Shown: in pieces, positions 34,301 to 45,976 of the stretch | How the letters are laid out: the number at the start of each line of letters is the position of its first letter | How positions within the stretch are numbered: position 1 is the first letter of the stretch | Notes under the pieces: model-generated | Seen by the model: only the letters and a program-made list of their open reading frames with translations | Databases searched by the model: none | What the model was told of the DNA's origin: nothing | Translations under genes and position numbers: made by a program | NCBI GenBank assembly: GCA_964017235.1 | Contig: OZ024930.1 | Span: forward strand, 25,052,614 to 25,116,613 | From: Sabellastarte sp. h YS-2021 | Lineage: Eukaryota > Annelida > Polychaeta > Sabellida > Sabellidae | Direction of reading: 5' to 3' | Length of the DNA: 64,000 nucleotides

Positions 34301-34356
34301 TGGCCATCCGAGTACAGCATTGAGTCCCACATGGTAAGCTATTGTAGCGTAATAAA

Positions 34357-36889
34357 ATATATATTTTTAAAGGATTTACCATGATTGCTTTTCAAAATAT
34401 ACATCATCTTTCAATTGCTGCTTAAAATATTTTTGGACTTTAAAAAAGTGGGCCATCATTTATATATATTTTCTACATTTGTATGGAGTCCCTTATTTCC
34501 TCCTACATTCATAAATCAGGTCTTTTCTTTTTTGTCTGATCCACCCTAACATCCAGTTACTTTTAGAGCGATCCTACAGTTATGAACATTTTGGAATTGG
34601 GGCAGTGCTTAATGTAGATCTGAAAGCCAACTGTATCCTATGAATCATATGGCAGAAGGATAAGACACATCTTAAAATGAAGGAACAGCAAGGCAAACAT
34701 CTCAAAACTTACTCTCTCAAGTCATTTGTGTGCCAACGTAAGCTTACAATGGAATCAAATGTAGAGCTAATCTAATCAAACTTCTTTAGGTTTAATCTCT
34801 ATACGGACAGATTTTGTTGATGGGGATTGCTGGTGAGTTATGGCTTACCTTTTAATTTTGAATGAGGTTTCTTACTTTGACTTAAAAGACATGTAAAATT
34901 TATTTGATATTGATTAACATACATTTGATAGTCACGGGAAGCTGAATGGCTGACAATTATTATTTTATGTCTCTTGGATGTTAAATTTAAGACTGTTATT
35001 GCCGATTTTTATACTTCTTTTATTTTTACATTCCTCTAATCATAGATTCAGGGCATAGTTAATTACATATTTTGTAGTAAAAAAATTTAACGTATTCCCT
35101 AATTATGTTATTTGAAAATAATATCTTAAAGCATAAATATACAAATCTAAAACTTCAGTAAAAGCTTTTTTACTACCTGAATTCTCTACTGAGCGTCATC
35201 AAAAGTATTTATAAAAATAAAATCATAAATCTGCAATTCAGTTTATTAATATTCTTGTACATATTAAAACAATGCATGAATACTACATACGGATAAATAC
35301 AATGATTAACAAACAATTTGTTAGCATAATTCTTAATCAATTGGCATGATTCATCTAAGCTCTCAATATTAACAAAATGCACATAGTAATGGGGAAAAGA
35401 TGCAAGTTATCTCGTGATATACAAGTCTACATTGTATTAAGCTCTCAATGAATCTTTCAACATATTCTACTGAGCTAAACCCTTGCATTTAAAAACTGTC
35501 TGGGGCACAGTAATCACTCGAATGGCTGCAAAAATTATCAGGCAGGTTTTTCCTCACTAATTGGGGCTTCTGCTAATTTTCGAATAAAACTATGTAATAA
35601 TCACTGGCTTTGCATGCCACAGGACAAAGGATCTAACTCCACATTATACACATTATTCCAAATTTGTACTTGACAAAGACAAAATAGTAGTACATGTATA
35701 TAGTATTTTATCATTGCCTTCTCTGACAAATAGCATTCTTTTTCCTATAAAACAATTTTCTTAGTGTATAGACATTTTCTTATAAAAATACTTAAAAGAA
35801 GAAAAACATAAAGAATAATATTTTTTTCATAATTTCGACAAAAAATGTATTTGCAACACACTTTACCTGCAAAAAATAACACCTTTGTATTGATCAACAG
35901 CTATAATATTAATGCTACATGTTTTATAACAAGTACTTTATCCAGCTGGTCACTATAACCTTTAGAAATTCCCATGAATTTATAATGCATGAGGAAATGC
36001 CAACATTCTCTAATCATTCTTATTCAAAGTATAAGACTTGTTCAAAATAGACCCTAGTACATGTTATATAACTAAATCTTCAGAAGTGAGTAAATTTAGT
36101 TGACCTCTTTTGATACAGTTTTTGGAAAGGCCTAACCAGCTTGAGAAATATGCCTGTAGTAAAGAAACTATTATAAGAAAAAATGCATTATTCAGACTAG
36201 AATGAAACCCTTAAAGCTAGGAAAGAGTTTTAGCACAGCAAAAGTGTATTGTCCCAAATGGAATATTTCATCGAACCTAAAGAAAAGGACACATCCTTTG
36301 GAAAGGATTACAGATGATGAAGTTTTTTAAATACTGTTGATTTCAAGTCAAACTGATGATAGTTATCACACTTACCATAATTGATCTGATTCTGCAGAAT
36401 GTGTCAATTAAACTAGCGGACAAAAATGTTGCTCAAATCTTTCAATCTTCTATGGTTTCAATGATGTTACAATTTTAGTTTGACCTAAGAAATCCAAGAT
36501 GCCTGCCAAAGTGGGAAATGTATGAGATTAAGTCTCTGTCCCTGTAGTTGACAACATTGCAGGTCAAAATCACTCAACTTTTTACATGATAGAATTTTAC
36601 TTTTTATTATAGGAAGTCTCACATTAAATAAGTTCATAAGTCAGTAATTTTTGGTTAAATGACCTTCAAAATCATCTACAATAGACATTTTCATATACCC
36701 ACTGTTTTAACACATCAAACATGTCTTTAATTACTTATTAGTTGTTTCACACTTCAAACCTCTTAGACCAACCTGTGAGCAAATTTTGTGGCAATTATCT
36801 TTAAGTCAGTATTATCGATCATAACAGTGACCTTGTAAAAAATGTTAAAGAGTCCATATCAGAAAACAAGGCCAAAAAATGTTTATGTT
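34357..36889. other. AT-rich non-coding DNA
   Basis: No gene, exon or repeat is recognised; stops are frequent in all frames. It could be intergenic DNA or an intron of a gene not otherwise visible. Confidence 0.45.
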
Positions 36890-37060
36890 TACATGCGTGA
36901 GCTGCCAAGCCATCACAGACATGAGTTGTGCAATAGAATTTATGAAAGTCTGATGGGTACTCAACACGCTATGCCACAATTCATGAATCTCTGGTAACAA
37001 AAAAAAATGGAAAAAAGTTATCTCTAGACGCGCGAGCCTCACTAGAGCTCATGCCTAAAA
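36890..37060. repeat. Diverged dispersed repeat, copy 1
   Basis: Blocks AAGCCATCA, GCCACAATTCAT and an A-rich AACAAAAAAAAATGGAAAAA tract also occur in the same order at 58555-58760. A short dispersed repeat with an A-rich end suggests a SINE-like element, but no tRNA-type promoter was identified. Confidence 0.35.
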
Positions 37061-37529
37061 ACTTCACTAGAAGCTGTATTCACACCAGCAAACCTCAAGG
37101 ACTATAATATAAAGTATAGGAGGGTTGAGTTTTCACAACAATTCAAATGTCAAACCTGTCTCTAGTGTAGTCCCATGATTTCTGTTAAATTGTTTTCACA
37201 TGCCAAACCTCCAGCACCCATAATAAGGGAGACACAAAAACCTAAAGTATGAACACTCTGGTTTCACCTTGACAGAGAGATCAAACATCAAATCTGACAC
37301 TGATACAGTGATTAAAAATTAAAAATGTCCGCTATATTTGGCGAGACAAAAATATTTTGAAAATTGGCATGGCTACTCTGCAGAGATACCCAGCAGGTCA
37401 AAAATTTTGTTGAGTTCGCTCCATATAGCACGGTTTTGTCAAGACCACTGCCGCGGTGTGTATCTCCCGCCGAGCATTAAAGCAGAAGAAATAGCTTTTC
37501 CGAGATATTCACAATTTTTCATTTTCGTG

Positions 37530-39010
37530 TGTGAAAGCTCTTCCAAAAGTAGGTGAATGAGTTATTTGAGAAAAATTGGCTATCTGCAATACTTTTAGAG
37601 ATAATTCACATTTACTCATTTTGAGTAGGTGAATAATTAGCTATGGGTCTGAAACTTCACCAAGTGAAAGCTCTCCCAAAAGTAGGTGAATGAGTTATTT
37701 GAGAAAAATTGGCTATCTGCAATACTTTTAGAGATAATTCGCATTTACTCATTTTGAGTAGGTGAGTAATTAGCTATGGGTCTGAAACTTCACAGAGTGA
37801 AAGCTCTCCCAAAAGTAGGTGAATGAGTTCTTTGAGAAAAATTGGCTATCTGCAATACTTTTAGAGATAATTCGCATTCACTCATTTTGAGTAGGTGAGT
37901 AATTACCTATGGGTCTGAAACTTCACCAAGTGAAAGCTTTCCCAAAAGTAGGTGAATGATTTATTTGAGAAAAATTGGCTATCTGCAATACTTTTAGAGA
38001 TAATTCGCATTTACTCATTTTGAGTAGGTGAGTAATTAGCTATGGGTCTGAAACTTCACAGAGTGAAAGCTCTCCCAAAAGTAGGTGAATGAGTTCTTTG
38101 AGAAAAATTGGCTATCTGCAATACTTTTAGAGATAATTCGCATTTACTCATTTTGAGTAGGTGAGTAATTAGCTATGGGTCTGAAACTTCACCAAGTGAA
38201 AGCTCTCCCAAAAGTAGGTGAATGATTTATTTGAGAAAAATTGGCTATCTGCAATACTTTTAGAGATAATTCGCATTTACTCATTTTGAGTAGGTGAATA
38301 ATTAGCTATGGGTCTGAAACTTCACCAAGTGAAAGCTCTCCCAAAAGTAGGTGAATGATTTATTTGAGAAAAATTGGCTATCTGCAATACTTTTAGAGAT
38401 AATTCGCATTTACTCATTTTGAGTAGGTAAATAATTAGCTATGGGTGTGAAACTTCACCATGTGAAAGCTCTCCCAAAAGTAGGTGAATGAGTTATTTGA
38501 GAAAAATTGGCTATCTGCAATACTTTTACAGATAATTCGCATTTACTCATTTTGAGTAGGTGAGTAATTAGCTATGGGTCTGAAACTTCACCATGTGAAA
38601 GCTCTTGCAAAAGTAGGTGAATGAGTTATTTGGGAAAAATTGGCTATCTGCAATACTTTTAAGAGATAATTCGCATTTACTCATTTTGAGTAGGTGAGTA
38701 ATCATCTACGGGTCTGAAACTTCACCATGTGAAAGCTCTCCCAAAAGTACATGAATGAGTTATTTGATAAAAATTGGGTATCCGCAATAGTTTTTGAGAT
38801 AATTCACATTTACTCATTTTGAGTAGGTGAGTAATTAGCTACGGGTCTGAAACTTCACCAAGTGAAAGCTCTTCCAAAAGTAGGTGAATGAGTTATTTGA
38901 GAAAAATTGGCCATCTGCAATACTTTTAGAGGTAATTCGCATTTACTCATTTTGAGTAGGTGAGCAATTAGCTATGGGTCTGAAACTTCACCAAGTGAAA
39001 GCTCTTTGGG
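37530..39010. repeat. ~133-bp satellite array of I1
   Basis: About 11 monomers share AAAAGTAGGTGAATGAGTTA, GAGAAAAATTGGCTATCTGC, ACTCATTTTGAGTAGGTGA and CTATGGGTCTGAAACTTCAC. Variants GAGTTCTTTGAG (37826 and 38093) and ACAGAGTGAAAG recur about 267 bp apart, so part of the array spread as a dimer. It shares boxes with the D satellite. Confidence 0.9.
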
Positions 39011-39019
39011 ATAGCTGCT

Positions 39020-39950
39020 CTGCAGAGATACCCTGAAGATCCAAAATTTCGTCGAAATCGCTCTATGTAGCACAGTTTTCGAAATATTAGCATTTTTGTG
39101 TTTTGCAATTTTTGCGCAAAAATTTGAAAATTCAAAATGGCCGCCATTTTTGGCAAGACAAAATTTTTTTGAAAATTGGCATGGCTACTCTGCAGAGATA
39201 CCCTGTGGGTCAAAAATTTTGTCGAAATCGCTCTATCTAGCACGGTTTTCGAGATATAAGCATTTTTATGTTTTGCAATTTTGCGAAAAATTCGAAAATT
39301 CAAAATGGCCGCCATTTTTTGCGAGAAATTTTTTTTTTGAAAATTGGCATGGCTACTCTGCAGAGATACCCTGCGGATCAAAAATTTTGTCGAAATCGCT
39401 CTATCTAGCAGGGTTTTCGAGATATAAGCATTTTTATGTTTTGCAATTTTTGCGAAAAATTCGAAAATTCAAAATGGCCGCCATTTTTGGCAAGACAAAA
39501 TTTTTTTGAAAATTGTCATGGCTACTCTGCAGATATACCCTGTGGGTCAAAAATTTCGTCGAAATCGCTCTATCTAGCAGGGTTTTCGAGATATAAACAT
39601 TTTTATGTTTTGCAATTTTTGCGAAAAATTCGAAAATTCAAAATGGTCGCCATTTTTGGCGAGACAAAAAATTTTTCAAAATTGGGATAACTACTCTTCA
39701 GAGATATCCTGTGGGTCAAAAATTTCGTCGAAATCGCTCTATCTAGCACGGTTTTCGAGATATAAGCATTTTTGTGTTTTGCAATTTTTGCGAAAATTTC
39801 GAAAATTCAAAATGGCCGCCATTTTTGGCGAGAGAAAATTTTTTTGAAAATTGGGAAAACTACTCCGCAGAGATACCCTGCGGGTCCAAAATTTTGTCGA
39901 AATCGCTCTATCTAGCACGGTTTTCGAGATATAAGTATTTTTGTGTTTTC
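39020..39950. repeat. 169-bp satellite array of I1
   Basis: About 5.5 monomers of 168-169 bp share GGCATGGCTACTCTGCAGAG, TCGAAATCGCTCTATCTAGC, CGAGATATAAGCATTTTTGT and CAAAATGGCCGCCATTTTTG. Because 169 is not a multiple of three, each monomer yields overlapping open frames on both strands; these are not genes. Confidence 0.9.
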
Positions 39951-40274
39951 CTTATTTGGAAAATTCGTAATGATTAATTAATCATTAATTACTCGGCCAT
40001 TTCTTGACCAATCAATGCCAAAATCTAATGATTTCCAGATTTTAATAGAATGAATGTATTTGCCAAGTTTCGGGTGAATTGATAAAATTCCTTTCAAGTT
40101 ATCATCCGGACAAGCTTCCCCATCGAAAAAAGACGTTTTTGGTCATGTGACCTCTCTGATTGGTTGAAATGTCACTGCAGCATATTCAAAAAAATTCCCC
40201 AAGGCTACTGCCTAAACCTGCCAAATTTGAAAAGAATCCGCCTAATGGTTACAGAGTTATAAGGAAAACAAAAT

Positions 40275-40357
40275 GCGGAGCCGGCGGAGCCGCCGGAGCC
40301 GCCGGAGCCTGAAGGTCTCCCATACACAAACAAGCGTCCCTTGCGGGACGCTTAATT
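40275..40357. repeat. GC-rich repeat and terminal hairpin of I1
   Basis: GGAGCCGCC/GCCGGAGCC repeats at about 40277-40310 precede the 9-bp-stem hairpin at 40332-40353. I2 has the same hairpin but only a single GGAGCCGGC unit. In Helitron-like elements a hairpin near the 3' end acts as the replication terminator; its role here is inferred. Confidence 0.7.
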
Positions 40358-43300
40358 CTCATTAAAAAACATTAAAGGGTTGGGTTTTGTGTGTTGTGTT
40401 TTTCAGACCAAAGTGAAATAATTGAAGCAACTGGCAAACAATTTACATGTACTTACGCACTTTCACTGAAGTAAATATATCAACCGTAACTTGTGAGATC
40501 ATTAAATATATAATATGCACTGCACAGTCTTACTTGATTCACAAATCAAATGACTTGTCTTGTAATTAAAATCACCACAGAAAATATAGAAATAGACAAC
40601 GACGAGCGAGGGGTTATAGGCGATTTTACAACGATTAGCGATATTAGGATCACGAAGGCGGAGCTGTTAATTTATTTGAGCTGTTTCACCTGGGATAGTT
40701 CTGTGACTATCAATCTTGTTAGAAAACTAATTCTGACAAATAGCTGAGGGTTGAAAAATAAGCGATATTTTTTTCCATCTAAACTTTCAACTTATCACAT
40801 ACTAAGTTATTCAATGATTGTGAAAGTGAAAATTAAGTCCTGGTGAAATGTAAGTCCAGATAAATGTTTCAAACAGAAACTGACCACTGAACAGTTATTG
40901 CAGACAATTATGTTAAATTGTAAAAAATTGTGAAATTTCTGGTTCTCACTTTTTGATCACCAGTTTCCTAAATTTACCACTTTCTATTGTTTCATACTAA
41001 AACGCTAAAATCCCCTGTTATGTACACATAACACTAACAAGCATCTAAACTCTCACTTTTACATTACTGCCTGTTCTGTACTGTTGAGTATTACATTACT
41101 TAACAACCTAAAAAAAGGTAACCCTGAATTACTCATTAAACTTTCCTAACTTAGATCTGACAAAGCAGTTCACCTTTATTGAGTAAACAAGTTCTAATTT
41201 GTCACAGAGGTCGCCACAAGATCCTTCTAGTTTAACTACCTCCATATAGATGTTGCCCCAACTACAGTTTAGGGACATGGAGTCTGGTAGCTTACTCTGA
41301 TAACTGATAGCAGCTACAGATTGGACATCAAGCCAGTGACATCAGGACTTTATTTAAAAGACCCTGACTGCACACATTGTGGGTGAGTAAAGATCAGAAA
41401 CTTAAAAGACTTTTTCAATATTGTTTGAGTCTGACCCTGCAAGCTCTACCATACACACCATGGCCAGATACTGACAGCACAGCAGAAACTCTATTATATG
41501 AACTACCTGGGAGAGTGACATTTTGTTAAGAAAACAGAAGGTTCATGAAATGAAAGAGGTATGAAAAAAAACCCATCTAATTTATTATCCACCTCATGCC
41601 TTATTTGTCCAGAATAGGGGAACATACAGACTAAGTGTATGTACACATGTATGCATGTAAACAACCAAATACAAATGACAAGGAGGGAATAATTCACTTT
41701 TACAAATCGGCTGTTGGGTGTTGTAAGCCGCATACAAGTGTACTCATTAATCATATATTTTTGCATACCCTGGTGCTATTTACTATGGATAATGAGCTCT
41801 ACAAATTCATCAACACTTGACAATGTTTTGTCAATACTTTGGTAAACATGTAACCTACAGATTTATACATCATTAGAAAGGTATTTTCTCGGAACTTCTG
41901 CTCATTTTTATTACATTAAACTCCTTGCAGAAATGGAGGTTAAAAGTATATTCACTGTTACTCCTATATATAAACAGGACAGCCCTTTTGACATTCTTTC
42001 TTAGAATGTGGACTAATTTTACTTATTTTTCATACAAGATAGCGGATAATAAAGTAAAACATCCTCATTCGAAATACACAAGAAATATATCACTTATAGA
42101 GATTAACAACATAATACTTATGCTATACACACTGATATAAATCTTGTCATCTTCATATGTGATATATTCTTTTGTATATATCATTTGGGAAATTTTTTCT
42201 ATAATATTCGAGACGGTGTTTTGTAAAACAAAAATTTTAGATATAAGTTTAGATAAGATAGGTTCCACTGGATTTAATGTAACACAGCTTTTATGAAACA
42301 TTTTAATTGTGCACTATCACTACAGTAATTTAAATGAACTGTGGAATTTAACTGAAATTTCTTCAATTACGTAAGTTACAGTAGTAGTTTTGTCACATAA
42401 GGAACAAGCTTAACTCCCACGTGAGATTATCTGTACCAAATGTTTGTCAGCATCTACTGAACATTTATGAAATCACCTTGTTAGTTACCACATCTATAAC
42501 AAAGAGAGATGCTAAATCTTTTACTATAAGTTGCACTGTTTTTCTTTATTGCATTTCTAAGGAATAATAAAGAAATTCAGACAACATATAGTGATGAATC
42601 AAAGTAGTTTAAATGTTAATTAGATATTTAATAGAATTTCCACTCATTAAAAGTGACAGTACACTTGACTAGTTACTATATTCTAAATTCCAATCTGGAC
42701 ATTTTGTAACTTCCAGACATTAGGATAACAAGGACTGCACAGTGTTTTTCATGCAATGTGGAATTGACAGAAAATAGAATACACTAAAATTCTCTGCCAA
42801 CAGAGAACCATAACAAATATACAAATAAATACTACACACAAAATCAACCGAGGCACTCACACTGCTGTCACACAGGACTTTTGTTACTAACATATGACCC
42901 AGCTATGAATTATACTGAAGTGAGAAAAAAACCCAGTCAAACATACTGGTAATAAAATGCAGCTTCCAAACCACAAGATTCACAGCAAATAAAAACAAAA
43001 AAACTTACCACTGTATTAACAATTAACCTGGTTAAGTTAGTTGCTTTCTGTAACAAGAATGTTAGCATTTTAAAACACAATAGCACAGTACAAAATCCAT
43101 TATCCAACCATAACGAAGGTGTAAATTTGTAATCTGATGACAGAAGATTCACAAAATAGAAGGGAATGTTTGGAGTAAAACAAAAAGAAAATACAGGTGT
43201 GGAAGAATGAGTTCACAGAAGTGAATATACGGATAACAGAAGTTAGGAAAACAGAGGTGTTACTGTTCCATCATAGGTGACAGGTTCACTTTTACACCTG

Positions 43301-44399
43301 GCTGTTAAAACCTTCTGGGACAGAACTCTTTGACTGTCCATTTTCAACAGTATCTTTACACATCAAAGAGACATCTTTATAAATATCTGCTATACTGGAG
43401 TTTGAAAATAGTAAATCCCCAAGCCATAATTCACAAAATTATATTTTTATATACTGGACATTTTCAAGTTCTTGGATGTAGCTGTTACAACATTAGATTG
43501 ATCTAAACAAGATTAGCCACTTCAAAATTTGTCATTCTATCTTTGACTCCCATATCATCAAATTAATATTAAAATATGATCATTTACAAATTGCTTGAAA
43601 AATGGCATGCAGGAAAAACTTCCAAGTTCGTACTTCAATGGGGGAAAAATTAGAATCTTGGGTTACACAAATGGATTGTCAGAAAACTATAAACTTAAAG
43701 ACTAAATCATTCAAGTTTTTAGCATTATTTTGGTTTTTCAAATTGACATCCAGCAAATAATCAGAGATTGGATGGTAGCATGTTTTTTATATCAATTCAT
43801 TGACATCAACCTACATGCTGGTGTTGTCTCCACCTGAATACACTGTAAAGGAAATGGAATCAATGAAAATACAAACTAGAAAAAGGTGTTTGCTAACAAA
43901 AACGAGCGGCCCGGATGGAATCTTGAGTTAATAAAGCTCTAGTAGTTGTGGTATGAGACTGTAAGGAGAAGGTAAGCTTTACTGTGTTTTGTATCTGATG
44001 GGAAAGTCAATCATCTAAAAACTCTATCAGTTGCAGTATTAAACTGTAAGCAGAATAACAGCATGCATGCACAGCCAGGCTTGACAAAGCTCAGTGAGAG
44101 CGAACCTTTCCATTTTCTTTCAGTTTCTGAAATGGACACACATTGCACAAATATTCTCCTCTTTGTTCGCACGCACGCACAATCTCATTTCCCCATCTCA
44201 CTTCCCCCCCCCCCCCATCCCCCATACACAGAGGCAATTCTTTTTTAACATGCATTTTTATTTGAGTGAGGGAGTTGGGAGGGGGCAGATCTGTGCAGAA
44301 AAAGACCGCCGCTTCCTCGCTCCCCTCACTGAAATAAAATGCAGGTGAGAAAAAGATTATTTGCTGCAGTAGAATGTTTAGGTTTAACAGCAATTATTT
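40358..44399. other. AT-rich non-coding DNA
   Basis: No exon or transposon is recognised in about 4 kb. A C-rich tract occurs near 44205-44222 and CA/GT-rich patches are present. It may be intergenic DNA downstream of the host gene. Confidence 0.45.
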
Positions 44400-45267
44400 A
44401 ATTATGTAAGGAGCTACAGTACTCAAATGTTACCATGTTATAACTCACACAAAACTACATCAAAAATACATTTAACAAAATGCTCTAAATGTAATACTTT
44501 TCAAGTTATAAGTGATTTAGGGCATAAATAGATGAATTTTAATTTATCAAAAATTCTTAAAAAAATAATAAGGAAAGATCCAGGAGTGATACTCCCAAAA
44601 GGGAATCTACTGATGGCCTAGTACATATATGCAAGATATGAGAGAAATCCCTGCAATAATCAAGGAGAAAATTGTGATAAAGTGTTGAAATTTTCAGACT
44701 TTGGGTGGGGGTGCCTCTCTTCTAATGGCACTGGGGAACAAATGAACAGACAGATCTGCATGGATGTTACGATTTATCATCCTCGATAGATAAGGTATCT
44801 TTTAAAAAACAGCATGTCTCTGGGTCTTGTAGTTTTGAAGAAGTTGTTCACACGGACATGGATGCGTACGCGGATGGCGCAGAGTGATGAAAACAGGAAT
44901 ATTAAGGGAAAAGGTCATTAAAAGTCTTCCTTAAACTTATGCAATGTGTCAAGTTGAACTGATGTTATTGAACAGTAAGTTGGTTGGGAGCTAAAAACCC
45001 TCATTTTTACTTTGAGGTGGCCATGACTGTACTTGTATTGGAACTCCAAGGTGGAAAGAAAATAAGATTGTCCCTATTTTCATCTTTAATAAGTTTGCAA
45101 AATTTAACTGAGGTCAGCTGAACAATATGGTAGCTGGAGAGTAATTATTCCATAATTTCACAGCAGGGTGGCCATAACTTCATTCATATTGGGACTTTAA
45201 GGTGACCATAAAATGAGAATGTCCCTTTCTGTCAACCTTTATTAATGTGCCAAGTTTTAGTTTTAAA
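44400..45267. mobile_element. Helitron-like element H, left part
   Basis: 44440-44850 is a diverged copy of the dispersed repeat at 29560-29960. It is followed by a degenerate tandem repeat with GGTGGCCATGACTGTACTTG and GGTGGCCATAACTTCATTCA about 170 bp apart. The same repeat resumes at 51894 (GATGGCCATAACATCATTAA) beyond DIRS element A. No coding sequence is present. Confidence 0.5.
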
Positions 45268-45302
45268 ATAGAAAATTTAATAGTAAATTAAATTTTTATA
45301 AG

Positions 45303-45490
45303 TTAATACCTTACCTAGTGGACAGATGCATTTGTCCGGCGCCTTGCCGGTCACGCCAAACGTTAGAAAAAAACGTCCTGAGCTGGGCTCTGGCCGGGAC
45401 CAGTAGTGTCCTGTTCACTCGCCAGGTGGCTGTACAGCCTACCTGTCGGTGTAGTGTGCATGCTTGCGCATGCGCTCTTCCTCTTTTTGT
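45303..45490 (-). repeat. Right inverted terminal repeat of A
   Basis: This is an inverted copy of 51693-51880, with landmarks GGACAGATGCATTTGTCCGG and GGTCACGCCAAACGTTAGAA. An internal palindrome-like GCATGCTTGCGCATGC lies near its inner edge. The outer extension to 45268 (AGAAAATTTAATAGTAAATT) is unique to this end. Confidence 0.9.
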
Positions 45491-45552
45491 TGCCTACCTT
45501 AATAAATCCCCTTATTGGATAAACTAGCGGGGAAGGTAGGGTGGGAATCCCC

Positions 45553-45644
45553 CTGTCCACTAGGTAAGGTATTAACTTATAAAAATTTAATTTACTATTA
45601 AATTTTCTATTTTATTGCGTTAATACATCTTACCTAGTGGACAG
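45553..45644 (-). repeat. Internal complementary region of A
   Basis: The first half, CTGTCCACTAGGTAAGGTAT onward, is the exact reverse complement of the right element end. The second half, TTGCGTTAATACATCTTACC, is the reverse complement of the left end at 51860-51890. Read through, it spells the joined ends of a circular intermediate, the DIRS hallmark. Confidence 0.92.
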
Positions 45645-45976
45645 ATGCAGAATCACTACCCAGTGGATGGAGGGTAGCCAAAAAGGGGATTGCCAAGAAC
45701 TCTATAATATCATAAGGGTGGAACCGGTATACTAAATAACCAGTCTAGGTAAACCACCCGATAACTCCCCCCCCTTGTTTCTCTTCGACATATAGGTCTT
45801 AGAACAGCCCGAAGGGGATCCCGGAAGACCTAGGGAGGAGTAAGCGTTCCAGTGAGGAAGAAAAGGAACAGGAATGATAAAAACCCTATCCAAGGGGCAA
45901 TCCTGGATATTTGGAATTTTTTTTTTTTTTTTTTTTATATACAATATGTGCACTATGTACAAATTAAATAATGCTA
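45645..45976 (-). other. 3' untranslated region of A
   Basis: Non-coding sequence between the recombinase stop and the internal complementary region. It contains a run of 20 T at 45917-45936, poly(A) on the element's sense strand, of unknown role. Confidence 0.6.

Larger units (their letters stand above)
30290..34356 (-). mobile_element. DIRS-type retrotransposon E, deletion derivative
   Basis: E belongs to the B family: both carry TACCATGTGGGACT termini and the same gag-RT organisation. The right terminal repeat (about 30330-30480) and internal complementary region (about 30540-30640) are intact. At the left only about 55 bp of terminal repeat survives (34297-34356), joined directly to gag. 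The RNase H, methyltransferase and recombinase regions are missing: the RT frame runs into the 3' untranslated region near 30835. An hAT-like element sits in gag at 33203-33901. AAAAT is shared at both outer junctions. It is non-autonomous. Confidence 0.85.
37310..40357. mobile_element. Helitron-like satellite element I1
   Basis: In order it has a short piece of the 169-bp satellite (37310-37440), an internal TATCTCCCGCCG motif identical to the terminus of D, a ~133-bp satellite (37530-39010), a 169-bp satellite (39020-39950), a unique AT-rich tail with ATTAATTAATCATTAATTA, GC-rich GGAGCCGCC repeats, and a terminal hairpin AAGCGTCCC-TTGC-GGGACGCTT at 40332-40353. I2 at 53.3-56.18 kb has the same order and sequence. 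There is no coding capacity. The terminal hairpin supports a Helitron-like origin; the 5' boundary is not defined. Confidence 0.65.

Noticed and set aside
39096-39977. Series of overlapping 60-140 codon open frames with similar Phe/Asn/Lys-rich products on both strands
   Set aside because: They are read-through of the 169-bp satellite; the frame rotates by one base per monomer and gives the same peptide in staggered frames. The same applies to 54306-55818.
44063-44393. Overlapping small frames on both strands near a C-rich tract
   Set aside because: Low-complexity composition, no splice sites and no conservation evidence.
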